Shown: positions 47,001 to 55,045 of the stretch, in pieces | Layout of the letters: each line of letters opens with the position of its first letter | Position numbering within the stretch: position 1 is the stretch's first letter | Origin: Kordia sp050633145 | Lineage (GTDB): Bacteria; Bacteroidota; Bacteroidia; Flavobacteriales; Flavobacteriaceae | Direction of reading: 5' to 3' | DNA length: 64,000 nucleotides | NCBI RefSeq assembly: GCF_050633145.1 | Contig: NZ_JBOEFY010000004.1 | Location: 124,001-188,000, forward strand | Translations under genes and position numbers: made by a program | The notes under the pieces: generated by a model | Told to the model about the DNA's origin: nothing | Databases searched by the model: none | Seen by the model: the letters and a program-made list of their open reading frames with translations, nothing else

Positions 47001-47495
47001 TTATTTATTTATTAGTTTTTCTGTTCTGTTTAATTTAGGATATTCCGGTATAAATTTTATTAGAACAGTATCTTTTATATTCACTTTGTCAAAATCTTCG
47101 ATTTCCATATGAAAATTAGAATTGTAATCAATTCCATTGTAATTAAATTTAGATTCTAACCAACGAACAGATTTGGAACCTCTTTCTTTTTTTTCTACAA
47201 TTCCGCTTTTTAAAATTCCCTCATTATCGATTTTATTTTGGATTCGATATGAATTATAAAGTATTAATGGAATTATCAAACCAAAAACGCAGAATGATAA
47301 ATTGATAATCAATTTCCTTTTTTCTTTTGGAAGAAATTCGGTTAATATTCCAAAAAAGATTGCTGTAATACTTAAATGACAAAACCCAATTAAGAAAAAG
47401 AATTCCATAAAATATAATTCCTTATACCAATGGATATATAAAATAAATTCTAATCCGATTAGTATAGTGCCTAAAACAAATAATGTCTTTTTCAA
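47001..47495 (-). CDS. Cassette gene: membrane protein, DUF3592-like tail
   Basis: 164 residues with a TTG start (no ATG fits). Three hydrophobic segments in the first ~95 residues (LFVLGTILIGLEFILYI, FFFLIGFCHLSITAIFFGIL, LIINLSFCVFGLIIPLILY), then a soluble beta tail with SGIVEKKE and DTVLIKFIPEYPKLNR, resembling DUF3592-like membrane proteins. It is the cassette at the 3' end of the array; the flanking inverted ends GTTGTAGCAC lie at 46987-46996 and 47534-47543. Confidence 0.6.
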   Translation of the reverse strand: MKKTLFVLGTILIGLEFILYIHWYKELYFMEFFFLIGFCHLSITAIFFGILTEFLPKEKRKLIINLSFCVFGLIIPLILYNSYRIQNKIDNEGILKSGIVEKKERGSKSVRWLESKFNYNGIDYNSNFHMEIEDFDKVNIKDTVLIKFIPEYPKLNRTEKLINK

Positions 47496-47533
47496 TCAGT
47501 TCTAATTTAGTCGTTTTGGTAGTTGCTCAAAAT

Positions 47534-47672
47534 GTGCTACAACGTCTGGTATAACCGTCAGTTACGGGTTAAATTAGTGAATATTTTCGGTTTAGCACAG
47601 ACTTAAGCAATTCCGAGTGGATTCGGACGTAGTCGAATCCGCCGTAATTGCGGTTATACATTGTTACACCAC
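47534..47672 (-). repeat. attC-like element 1 (139 bp)
   Basis: Read on the minus strand: GTGGTGTAAC-AAT, stem GTATAACCG (paired with CGGTTATAC; plus-strand 47651-47659 and 47549-47557), an inner ~20-bp imperfect hairpin (GCAATT...GGATTCG / CGAATCC...AATTGC), then CAGAC-GTTGTAGCAC. The stop codon of the upstream cassette gene lies inside the left arm. Confidence 0.75.
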
Positions 47673-48218
47673 GTTTTTTATTCCGATTTTATATTTATCC
47701 GCTGTTTTTTTATCGAAGACAACAGTCAAATGGTCTTGCATTCCGATTATTCTTCCGTCTCTAATTTCAAGAGCAGAAATCCACATTTCTTTTCCATTCT
47801 CAAATTCAATTCGAACATCTTGCGGAGAGTAATTTCGTTTGTCCTCGTTAATCAAACTCCAATAAGACCAACTGCTTTCAATTCCGCTGATTTTCATTCC
47901 GATTAATTCAGTCCATTTTTGGTTACTATTTACATTATATTTTTTAGCTCCATTTTCGATACTGAATTCAGTCAATATATTTCCTTTGCAAAATTTGACA
48001 TCGTATTGGGTGTATTCAGTACCCCAAATAAAATAGAATTTCAATTTGTCAGAGGTGACCAATTCAATTCCATAATCCAACGAGTGATATTCAGTTTCAT
48101 TCCACGTTGGCTCTCCATAATCTATTTCGTAATAATTTACGTCCGTAATCGACTTCCCAATTAATTCTTTAATCGGATTTTCATATTCGTCAATCTTTAT
48201 TTTGAGTGCTTTTTTCAA
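47664..48218 (-). CDS. Cassette gene: hypothetical soluble protein
   Basis: 184 residues with a TTG start. Aromatic-rich beta protein containing a possible internal duplication (GKSITDVNYYEIDYGEPTW against GMKISGIESSWSYW). No signal peptide. No family recognised. Cassette ends GTTACACCAC at 47663-47672 and, inverted, 48221-48230 are a perfect 10-bp match. Confidence 0.55.
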   Translation of the reverse strand: MKKALKIKIDEYENPIKELIGKSITDVNYYEIDYGEPTWNETEYHSLDYGIELVTSDKLKFYFIWGTEYTQYDVKFCKGNILTEFSIENGAKKYNVNSNQKWTELIGMKISGIESSWSYWSLINEDKRNYSPQDVRIEFENGKEMWISALEIRDGRIIGMQDHLTVVFDKKTADKYKIGIKNVV

Positions 48219-48220
48219 AT

Positions 48221-48356
48221 GTGGTGTAACGGTTTTGTGTATAATTAGTTGCGTGGTTTAAGCACTAAAGTTAGCAAAAAACACCGGTAGAAAGTCCTCG
48301 CGGATTTTCGTAAGTAGGCGAATACTAGCAACAAATTATATACAGTGTTGGCATAC
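48221..48356 (-). repeat. attC-like element 2 (136 bp)
   Basis: Minus strand: GTATGCCAAC-ACT, stem GTATATAATTTGTTGC pairing with GCAACTAATTATACAC (plus-strand 48328-48343 and 48237-48252, two mismatches), 75 nt between, then AAAACC-GTTACACCAC. Confidence 0.75.
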
Positions 48357-48361
48357 GTATT

Positions 48362-48895
48362 TTATTCTAATTTCAAATATTCTTTTCCATTTTCAATCAC
48401 AAGTTTTTCAGTTGTCAATTCAATTATTTCACTAAAACTTTGTCCTCCCATTCCAATAAAAAGAATTCCAAATTTTTCTTTGTAATACACTAATTCAGGT
48501 ATCGGTTGACAAGAAGTTATTGATTTCCAATCATCATTAATGGACTTTTCCTCACGAGAATAATATCCTTTTCCGTTTTTAAAACTATAAGTGATTTCAT
48601 AATAGTAATCGGCTTTTTTACTCTTATTTCCTTCAGATTCAAATACGATTCCGTTTTCAATAGTAATTATAGTTTTTTTATTGTTACTAAAGCTTGTTCC
48701 GATTGTATCTGTCAAAGTTCCGTTTTTTCTTTTTCCAAGATATTTCCACTTTCCAGTCAATCTTTCTCCAATATTTTTCAACGTGTCAGAATGTTTAGTC
48801 TGAAGTTTTGTATCAATTTTTATTTCACCAAAGTCTTGTGAATAAGATTGGGTAAAAAACAATATAAATACTATTATCAAAAGTTTGTTTCTCAT
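48362..48895 (-). CDS. Cassette gene: secreted lipocalin-like protein
   Basis: 177 residues from ATG 48893-48895; the 14 codons upstream lie in the cassette boundary and are not signal-like. Signal peptide (IIVFILFFTQSYSQ) followed by a beta-barrel-like sequence beginning LTGKWKYLGKRKNG, typical of lipocalin-like domains in Bacteroidota. Exported. Cassette ends match over 14 bp with two transitions (GTTgGCATACgTAT / GTTaGCATACaTAT). Confidence 0.6.
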   Translation of the reverse strand: MRNKLLIIVFILFFTQSYSQDFGEIKIDTKLQTKHSDTLKNIGERLTGKWKYLGKRKNGTLTDTIGTSFSNNKKTIITIENGIVFESEGNKSKKADYYYEITYSFKNGKGYYSREEKSINDDWKSITSCQPIPELVYYKEKFGILFIGMGGQSFSEIIELTTEKLVIENGKEYLKLE

Positions 48896-48897
48896 AT

Positions 48898-49034
48898 GTA
48901 TGCTAACGTCTAGGCTATGATTTCGTTGTGGAATCATCCGTAGAATTATTCCGTCGAAACCCAGACTTTTATTTTATAAATTAAACTTTGTTTTAACTTT
49001 CTGCCACAATGAATTATAGCCATTGTTAGGTGCA
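48898..49034 (-). repeat. attC-like element 3 (137 bp)
   Basis: Minus strand: TGCACCTAAC-AAT, stem GGCTATAATTCATTGTGG pairing with CCACAACGAAATCATAGCC (plus-strand 49004-49021 and 48913-48931; one bulge, two wobble-type differences), then TAGAC-GTTAGCATAC. The left arm lies within the coding 3' end of the HEAT-like gene. Confidence 0.8.
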
Positions 49035-49549
49035 GTTTTTTTATCTCTAAACTTTTTAACCACCTCCTTAGTCGAAAGTCCCATTGCTTGCGTTGCGTTA
49101 TATGCAACTAAATAATCCTTATGTTCTCTATAACCATTCAGCATTGAGTCAATTCTTTCGTCTTTGAATATTGGTAAAAGATAAAGCATGTGTATAATTT
49201 CAGTCCAATGTTTTAGTTTAGGCACTTCTGTCAGGACGATATCTGTCATTTCTTTATCTTCGGATATTTGAAAAATTGAGTGTGCTATTGAAATTTTCAT
49301 TCCTTTTTTACTCTTTTTAAGTAAGTCATAAAGTTTTGGTAGTGCTTTTTTAGATTTTATATGTCCAAGTCCATTAATTTGCCAATCATCTTTTAAATCC
49401 AAATTTTCTATTAACTCGTTTTCCGCAATTTCAAGTTCTTCATTTGTCAAATTGTCAAGAAGGTCAAGAGGGACTCCGTCTTTTCTTTGAGACCAAGAGT
49501 TGGCATTCAAAAATTCCTTTCTAAATATTTCAAGTTTATTTGACAGCAT
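48974..49549 (-). CDS. Cassette gene: HEAT-repeat-like protein
   Basis: 191 residues, all-helical, with HEAT/PBS-lyase-like repeats (NGLGHIKSKKALPKLYDLLKKS, KISIAHSIFQISEDKEM, VAYNATQAMGL). The style resembles immunity or adaptor proteins; no toxin is adjacent. Its last ~20 codons form part of the attC-like element, so the C-terminus was probably shaped by the cassette end. Ends GTTAGGTGCA at 49025-49034 and inverted 49568-49577 match perfectly. Confidence 0.6.
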   Translation of the reverse strand: MLSNKLEIFRKEFLNANSWSQRKDGVPLDLLDNLTNEELEIAENELIENLDLKDDWQINGLGHIKSKKALPKLYDLLKKSKKGMKISIAHSIFQISEDKEMTDIVLTEVPKLKHWTEIIHMLYLLPIFKDERIDSMLNGYREHKDYLVAYNATQAMGLSTKEVVKKFRDKKTAPNNGYNSLWQKVKTKFNL

Positions 49550-49567
49550 TGTTAATTTCGTTCTAAT

Positions 49568-49624
49568 TGCACCTAACGGTTTAGCTAAACTGCGTTTTAA
49601 TGCTGTTTAGGTTTTGTTGGCATT
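49568..49624 (-). repeat. attC-like element 4 (57 bp, shortest)
   Basis: Minus strand: AATGCCAAC-AAAAC, CTAAACAGC pairing with GCAGTTTAG (plus-strand 49602-49610 and 49585-49593, one mismatch), then CTAAACC-GTTAGGTGCA. The AATGCCAAC arm lies within the last codons of the upstream cassette gene. Confidence 0.7.
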
Positions 49625-50082
49625 TCGTTATTTTCAATTTGATGTTCGTAAAAATCTAAAGCAAACTCTTTAACATATTCAGTATGATTTTCATTATCTG
49701 CTATAGATTTCAGTAATTCTACACAATCTTCCCACTCTGATCCTTCTAATGAATTTATATGTCTATTCAATAAAAGTGTTGATGTTACAATTCCATTTTC
49801 TTTATTAAACCTTATTAATTCTGAATTATAAATCTCATAGTTAGGAGTATCAATATCTTCTATGAAATGGATAAATGAGAAATTCTCATCCATTTCAGGG
49901 TCTTGGTTTTTTAAAAATCCGAAAAGACTTTTTATTAGTCGTTTTTTTTGTGATTCAGTCAATGAGTTAGATTCAGGCAATTCATTTCTTATATCATCAA
50001 AAAAATCACTTATTTCATAGTCTTCCATTACTTCGGAAACTTTGAAATTCCCAATCCATTCAATTATTTCTTCAAATTTCAT
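49597..50082 (-). CDS. Cassette gene: acidic helical protein
   Basis: 161 residues, acidic, all-alpha (EIIEWIGNFKVSEVMEDYEIS..., WEDCVELLKSIADNENHTEYVKEFALDFYEH). It resembles immunity-type proteins with HEAT-like C-terminal helices; no defining motif. Its last ~10 codons (NEMPTKPKQH) overlap the attC-like arm. Cassette ends GTTGGCATT at 49616-49624 and inverted 50100-50108. Confidence 0.55.
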   Translation of the reverse strand: MKFEEIIEWIGNFKVSEVMEDYEISDFFDDIRNELPESNSLTESQKKRLIKSLFGFLKNQDPEMDENFSFIHFIEDIDTPNYEIYNSELIRFNKENGIVTSTLLLNRHINSLEGSEWEDCVELLKSIADNENHTEYVKEFALDFYEHQIENNEMPTKPKQH

Positions 50083-50099
50083 TTTTATGTTTTCTAATG

Positions 50100-50234
50100 A
50101 ATGCCAACGGTTTGTGTATGAAAAGTAGCCGGTTTCGGAAGCATAATTTTCAATTTACTACTAATGTTTTTGCGGGCTACAATACTCATATTTGCTACTA
50201 TTTCGGCTATTATTTTTATACTTTGTTATGGGCT
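50100..50234 (-). repeat. attC-like element 5 (135 bp)
   Basis: Minus strand: AGCCCATAAC-AAA, stem GTATAAAAATAATAGCC pairing with GGCTACTTTTCATAC (plus-strand 50205-50221 and 50116-50130), a loop containing further GTAGCC/GGCTAC words, then ACAAACC-GTTGGCATT. Confidence 0.7.
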
Positions 50235-50253
50235 TTTCTTATTTCATCAATCA

Positions 50254-53200
50254 TTAGAACGGTTCATTATAATCATCATTTCTCCGATAAATTGGATAAT
50301 CACTTCTTCTTTGATTTTTTTTGTTCCATTTTCTATCAAGCCATTTAAAATTTTTTAAATCATATGATACATTACAACTTTTGCATTCGTATTTTTTATC
50401 ATTAATCTCCATCATCATTCCCTTACATTTAAAACAGTAATACTCCGCTTTTTCAAGGTGCCCATTTTCTTCTTGAACATTTCTTACTAATTCTGGATGT
50501 GTGTAACTTCCGACTAATTTTAAATTATCCAAACGTCTTCTAAACATTGCATCTGAACAGCAACTCCCACAACTATCACAAATGTATAATCCATTATTAC
50601 AAGTTTTTGAAATACGACTATCTATAATGTTATTACATTCTCCATTAAGACAGTGATTTAAATAAATAGTCTTATTGTGTTCTGAGCAATTATCATTTAC
50701 GCAATGAAACTTTGTATCACGATATAAAGCAAAATGAGATGTTTCTGTCGGATAAAGTAGTTCATCACAACTATGACAATACAATTTATCAATGAGTCTG
50801 TTGAAGGCATTTATATGTCCAATAAATTTATAATAATTACCATCAGGAATAAAATCAACTGGAGTCTCTTTTTTCTCGTCAGTATTTATATTTAAAACTC
50901 TTAAAATATCGATTAATTTGTAATACTCCCATCTTTTTTTGTTTGCATCATTTGGAATAGAGAAATTATCTGATAGATGGTCGATTTCTGCAAATTGAAA
51001 ACAAGGTTGATTTGTGCACCACCAAAATTCACAATTAAGTTTATTGTGCTTTTTGTTAGATTTTCTACCTTCACAAAAACTTATACCAATTGGTTTCTCA
51101 TCTCTTGAGTACTCAACAAGATGAGTGTTATTATCATAATGTTTTTTATTTCCAAGGTCAATAAAAAACCTATACCTTTTAGCGAACTCAAACACTTCAC
51201 TTTCAGAACTTGAAGGAACTCCCCAATGTTTTTTGTCAGGATTCCATTTTCGACCTGTTATTTTTTTTACGTCATCCTTTAACGTTTCAAACATTGGGTT
51301 TTTCTCGAAATAAGTATAAGATCCATAATAATTATTACCCTCTCTTGGAAAGGCTGTTTCAAACTCTATAGAATAATAAAACCGTTCATTATCATTAGGG
51401 AAAGAATTCTTCTTAATATTTCCATTAGTTTTCCAATTCCAATCAGCAGTTAATCTGCCTGGGCAGTCTTCAAAATAGTTTTCTATTTTGAATTTTTTTC
51501 TACTATTGTTTTTTAGGTCTTTAAGAATTAAATCACTCTCGAATAAAAAATTGTTTTTAGTTTGATAACTTTTTATTGCTTCTATTAAGATGTGCGTTGA
51601 AATATCTAAAACAAAATCGTTATTAATTTTTTCGTTAGTTAGAAATAAATCGACATCCGCTCTTACTATTTCATCTAATTCCTTAAACGTAAAATCTATC
51701 TTTTTTGTATGTTTTAAGTAGAATAATCTCTTAAATATATAAACTTGGTCTATAGGTTTAAAATATATAAACTTCCCTTTTAAAGTATCAAAATCAAAGT
51801 TATTCGTAATATCTAAATGCCATAGCAGTAGATTGAAAAAATTGTTTTTCAATGATGAAATACCATCTGCCCATTTAGAATCTAATTCAATCAATTTTTG
51901 AATAATATTAAAAGCAGTATAGAATTCTATTCTATCCGTTATGTCTGTTTTTTGTTCTAATTTTTCATATAGAAATTCAGATATTTTTTCTTTAGAAATA
52001 ATATCTGAATTTATCCATTTATGTATCTTTTTATATTTTGATTGCTCATCATCCAGATAGTCAACCAGATATTCTTTTCGTAAAATTTTTGTTGCTTTGT
52101 TTTCCCACAACTTGAACCAAATTTCATCAGTAGTTTGGTCAATTAACAGATTATCTATTTTTTCAAAATCTTCAATTGATAAAAATTCTTGACTTAATTT
52201 TAAAAACCAATTAGTTTCTTTATTTGAAATTTCATTAGATTTAGTTTCTAATAATTTAAAGAGATAATCTCCCTCTGTATAATTGTTTTTTAAAATTTTT
52301 CTTAGTTCTTCTTCTGTTAGATTCTGTGCGATAAAAAGAATATAATCTGGGGGGTAATTATCAAGCCAACCTTCAAAGAAAAGTTTTGTCTGCTCTTCTT
52401 TTGTTGTCTTCTCCTTAATTATAGTTTGAAATGTTTTTAAAAGATTATAGCCAATTTTATCATCTCCAAAATCTCCAGTTTCTATTGCCGACTTTAATTC
52501 AAAATAATAACCTAACTCATTTTCTTGCTTTACAAATTGTTCGATTAGTTCAAATATTTCTTGTGATTTTTGTTTGTCAAGTAATCCTTCAAGAATTAAT
52601 ATGATTTGGTCAGAATTATGAGTTTTTTCTATAGCCTTTAGTTTATCATTAATTTGAATATTTTCATTACAAAGCAATTCAACTATTTGAGTGTTTTCAA
52701 TCTTATCAATATAGCCAGAAAGCCATAAATCAGTTTTAACTAGTTCTGAACTTTTATTAATTATGGTTTCGGATATGATTTTTGATAGTTCAACCTTTTG
52801 TTTTTCACTAATCTCTGTAGGGATTAATTGTTTTAAATTATTGTATTTAGATAAAATAGTTTTATCAGATATTGGAGGCAACTCATTTAATCTAACATTT
52901 ATTTCATTCAAGGAATTTTTGTACAGAATTTCATTTAAGTCATCAAGAAGTCTTTCTTTTTTTGAGTTGTCTTTTACAACTTCAATGAATTTATAGGTTT
53001 CTATGATTGTATCAAAGGGTGTTTGGTTTGATATTTCTTTAATCTTTTCAATTACTATTTTATAGCAAGAATTGTCACCATCTTCATATTCTTTAATTCT
53101 TTCTAAATCATCAACTGTTAAATTTTTGACATTTTGTAAAAGTATTTTTTCTGGTATTTCATAATCTTCAAACTCGGATTTTGAAATGAAATGAAAATTT

Positions 53201-53781
53201 TTAGATTTCCAAATGGAAAACAAAATACCCTCTGATAAATTCTCACCAAAAAAGCGATAACACTTATCAATAAATTGAGAGGAATCTTCTATCTGTAACT
53301 GATTTATGTGTTTTGTTATTACTTGAAATAAATTATTATAATCAAATTTACCAATAGTATCTTTAATCTGTATATAAGCATCTGTAACTAATGCGAATAA
53401 GTCACTTTCACTTTTTTTATTAAAAATGTAATTTAAAGAAATTTCTACGACATTATAAGATATAAATTCATCCCTTATGTATGGATTTCCCCAACGACTT
53501 GTTCCTTTAATTTTAGTTTTAATGCTTACAGTTTGATTGTTTCCACTAAGTAATAAAATTGTAAATAAATCATCAGTATTTTTAGGGGGGTTACAGTTTT
53601 TTGCCGTTTTTTTATTCTTCTCAAAGTCAGGTTTAAAAACTACAGGTGTCTTTGGAGTTAATTCTAATGATTTATCTTGAATATTTGATTTGTGTATAAA
53701 GTATTCTCCATTGGTAGGCGTTATAATTACGCCAAAACCTTTACTTGTGTCAAACCATTTAATTATTCCAGATTCTTTCAT
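50254..53781 (-). CDS. Giant cassette gene: cold-shock-domain protein with zinc-ribbon tail
   Basis: 1175 residues. A cold-shock domain at residues 1-~60 (GIIKWFDTSKGFGVI) should bind single-stranded nucleic acid. Residues ~90-800 are mostly helical and unassigned. A short module near 890-925 (ITGRKWNPDKKHWGVP) resembles segments found in some helicases and recombinases. The last ~200 residues have many CxxC pairs (CHSCDELL, CNDN, CDSCGSCC, CFKCKG, CKSC), indicating several zinc ribbons. Cytosolic. No nuclease or ATPase motif is visible. The size and nucleic-acid-binding parts would suit a defence or stress function, but that is speculation. Confidence 0.75.
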   Translation of the reverse strand: MKESGIIKWFDTSKGFGVIITPTNGEYFIHKSNIQDKSLELTPKTPVVFKPDFEKNKKTAKNCNPPKNTDDLFTILLLSGNNQTVSIKTKIKGTSRWGNPYIRDEFISYNVVEISLNYIFNKKSESDLFALVTDAYIQIKDTIGKFDYNNLFQVITKHINQLQIEDSSQFIDKCYRFFGENLSEGILFSIWKSKNFHFISKSEFEDYEIPEKILLQNVKNLTVDDLERIKEYEDGDNSCYKIVIEKIKEISNQTPFDTIIETYKFIEVVKDNSKKERLLDDLNEILYKNSLNEINVRLNELPPISDKTILSKYNNLKQLIPTEISEKQKVELSKIISETIINKSSELVKTDLWLSGYIDKIENTQIVELLCNENIQINDKLKAIEKTHNSDQIILILEGLLDKQKSQEIFELIEQFVKQENELGYYFELKSAIETGDFGDDKIGYNLLKTFQTIIKEKTTKEEQTKLFFEGWLDNYPPDYILFIAQNLTEEELRKILKNNYTEGDYLFKLLETKSNEISNKETNWFLKLSQEFLSIEDFEKIDNLLIDQTTDEIWFKLWENKATKILRKEYLVDYLDDEQSKYKKIHKWINSDIISKEKISEFLYEKLEQKTDITDRIEFYTAFNIIQKLIELDSKWADGISSLKNNFFNLLLWHLDITNNFDFDTLKGKFIYFKPIDQVYIFKRLFYLKHTKKIDFTFKELDEIVRADVDLFLTNEKINNDFVLDISTHILIEAIKSYQTKNNFLFESDLILKDLKNNSRKKFKIENYFEDCPGRLTADWNWKTNGNIKKNSFPNDNERFYYSIEFETAFPREGNNYYGSYTYFEKNPMFETLKDDVKKITGRKWNPDKKHWGVPSSSESEVFEFAKRYRFFIDLGNKKHYDNNTHLVEYSRDEKPIGISFCEGRKSNKKHNKLNCEFWWCTNQPCFQFAEIDHLSDNFSIPNDANKKRWEYYKLIDILRVLNINTDEKKETPVDFIPDGNYYKFIGHINAFNRLIDKLYCHSCDELLYPTETSHFALYRDTKFHCVNDNCSEHNKTIYLNHCLNGECNNIIDSRISKTCNNGLYICDSCGSCCSDAMFRRRLDNLKLVGSYTHPELVRNVQEENGHLEKAEYYCFKCKGMMMEINDKKYECKSCNVSYDLKNFKWLDRKWNKKNQRRSDYPIYRRNDDYNEPF

Positions 53782-53806
53782 TTTGTTTTAGCTGGTTTTT
53801 CTAATT

Positions 53807-53840
53807 ACCTACAACGTATGTATAACAGGAATTCCTGTTA
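53807..53840 (-). repeat. Array-end core site with an 18-bp perfect palindrome
   Basis: Minus strand: perfect palindrome TAACAGGAATTCCTGTTA (53823-53840), then TACATAC and GTTGTAGGT (53807-53815), the 5' core of the large cassette. It could be a collapsed attC or an attI-like first site. Confidence 0.55.
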
Positions 53841-53844
53841 TTTC

Positions 53845-53920
53845 TATTATAACTAAACCTTGGTTTGTATATATTAATTTAGTTAGGAAACTAAAATTAA
53901 AAGAATTTTATGTAAAGTCA
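53845..53920. repeat. Imperfect 75-bp repeat, copy A
   Basis: Shares TATTATAAC, TTTGTAT, TTTAGTTAG, AAACTAAAA and GAATTTTAT in the same order and spacing with 57072-57147. It lies between the array end and the 3' end of the APH-type gene. Confidence 0.6.
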
Positions 53921-54020
53921 TACTAAAGAGCAAGATTTTTAATATTTATATCTAATGAATAGATTATATTCAACAAGCAAATAATAATTCATACTTGTTT
54001 TCTAAGTAGACCACTCAAAA

Positions 54021-54971
54021 TTAAGTTTCACTAAACATTCGATAATGCGATATTCTGTCGGCAACTTCTAAGGTTTGCTTGCCTTCATGAGTGTTTCCTA
54101 ATTCTAATAATGTGATTCCTATCATTAGTCTACCCAAAAATCCCCATTGCCAAATGGAAGTTTTGTCAACACCAGTTAATTCATGAACCCATTTACATCG
54201 TGCTAAAAGCAATTCCAGTGTATTTCCTCGTAGTAAACCATCACTCCAATCGCGCATGATGCAAATTAAATCATAAGCTTTATCAGCATACACACCGTCA
54301 GGGTCTACAAATTTATACGCGCCATTTTTGGTTTCCATAAGGTTAAAACCATGTGTATCTCCATGAGCTAACACACAATTCTCGGGATTGTATGCTTCCA
54401 ATCGAGCCTGTGCATATTCAATAGCTAACTGCAAGGTTTGTTCGGAAAAAGGTTTGTTCAGTTCAATCCATTTCAGTTGAATGATTTCTCTCATTTCCAA
54501 GGCTTTTTGAGCGGCAGTTGGCAGCGGAATCATAATATCTGGTCTCACCCATGCTTTGGTAAGCACCTCACAAATTGTTACAATATGTTCGTCAATCGTT
54601 TTTGATGTTCCGCTAAGTGGTGTTCCAAGCTTTTCTAATAAAATTGCTTCTTTAGTAAAGTCTACTTCGTACAGATTTACATATCCGTTTCCTTTTGCAA
54701 CTCTAAGCACCAAAGCTTCTGTCCAAATACTACTTCCTGGCAAAGCAATTTTTAATACAGCTGCTGCTCCATTCTCTCTAATTACTTCAATAATAAGGCT
54801 TGCTGTTCCTCCACTTAACACCTTTCCAAGCGTTAATTTCCATCGTTCGGCAAGTTCAGATACCTTTTGATCCAAATTGAACGATAGCACTTCTTCTTTT
54901 TCAAGTAACTGAAGTGTTTTTAGTTGCGCAATTTTTGGTAATTTGTTGAAGTAATAACCGTATTTGTCCAA
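54021..54971 (-). CDS. APH(6)/streptomycin-kinase-like phosphotransferase
   Basis: 316 residues with a TTG start; no upstream ATG in frame. Kinase-fold motifs: ATP-binding start (VLSGGTASLIIEV), catalytic loop VLAHGDTHGFNLM (HGD-x5-N) and VDPDGVYADKAYD, the DxD metal site. Family members phosphorylate aminoglycosides, sugars or other small molecules. In a tailoring-gene neighbourhood, self-resistance or sugar phosphorylation are both possible. It lies just outside the cassette array. Confidence 0.85.
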   Translation of the reverse strand: MDKYGYYFNKLPKIAQLKTLQLLEKEEVLSFNLDQKVSELAERWKLTLGKVLSGGTASLIIEVIRENGAAAVLKIALPGSSIWTEALVLRVAKGNGYVNLYEVDFTKEAILLEKLGTPLSGTSKTIDEHIVTICEVLTKAWVRPDIMIPLPTAAQKALEMREIIQLKWIELNKPFSEQTLQLAIEYAQARLEAYNPENCVLAHGDTHGFNLMETKNGAYKFVDPDGVYADKAYDLICIMRDWSDGLLRGNTLELLLARCKWVHELTGVDKTSIWQWGFLGRLMIGITLLELGNTHEGKQTLEVADRISHYRMFSET

Positions 54972-55045
54972 AATATTTTAATTATCTTTATGAAATAACT
55001 TAATAATTTTGCTTGAATTAAGCAACTTTAATTCAAGGATATTTT

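Larger units (their letters stand above)
46967..53840 (-). mobile_element. Integron-like gene cassette array without integrase (CALIN-type)
   Basis: Six co-oriented genes, each bounded by a GTT core at its 5' side and an attC-like folded element at its 3' side. The bases after each GTT are complementary to the bases ending in AAC at the same gene's 3' boundary: GTTGTAGCAC, GTTACACCAC, GTT(A/G)GCATAC, GTTAGGTGCA and GTTGGCATT; the sixth pair is weaker. Inter-gene elements are 57, 135, 136, 137 and 139 bp, the size range of attC sites. The products are unrelated to one another. No tyrosine recombinase is encoded in the window. Confidence 0.75.

Noticed and set aside
47541..47650. Short frame inside attC-like element 1 (reads MYNRNYGG... 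on the minus strand)
   Set aside because: It coincides with the palindromic arms of the element, so the apparent frame is a by-product of the repeat.
50097..50358. Plus-strand open frames over the attC-like element before the giant gene
   Set aside because: They run antisense through the folded element and the end of the giant gene, with no protein-like features.
54021..54971. APH-type gene as a seventh integron resistance cassette
   Set aside because: No attC-like element or complementary GTT ends flank it; the array border palindrome lies before it.
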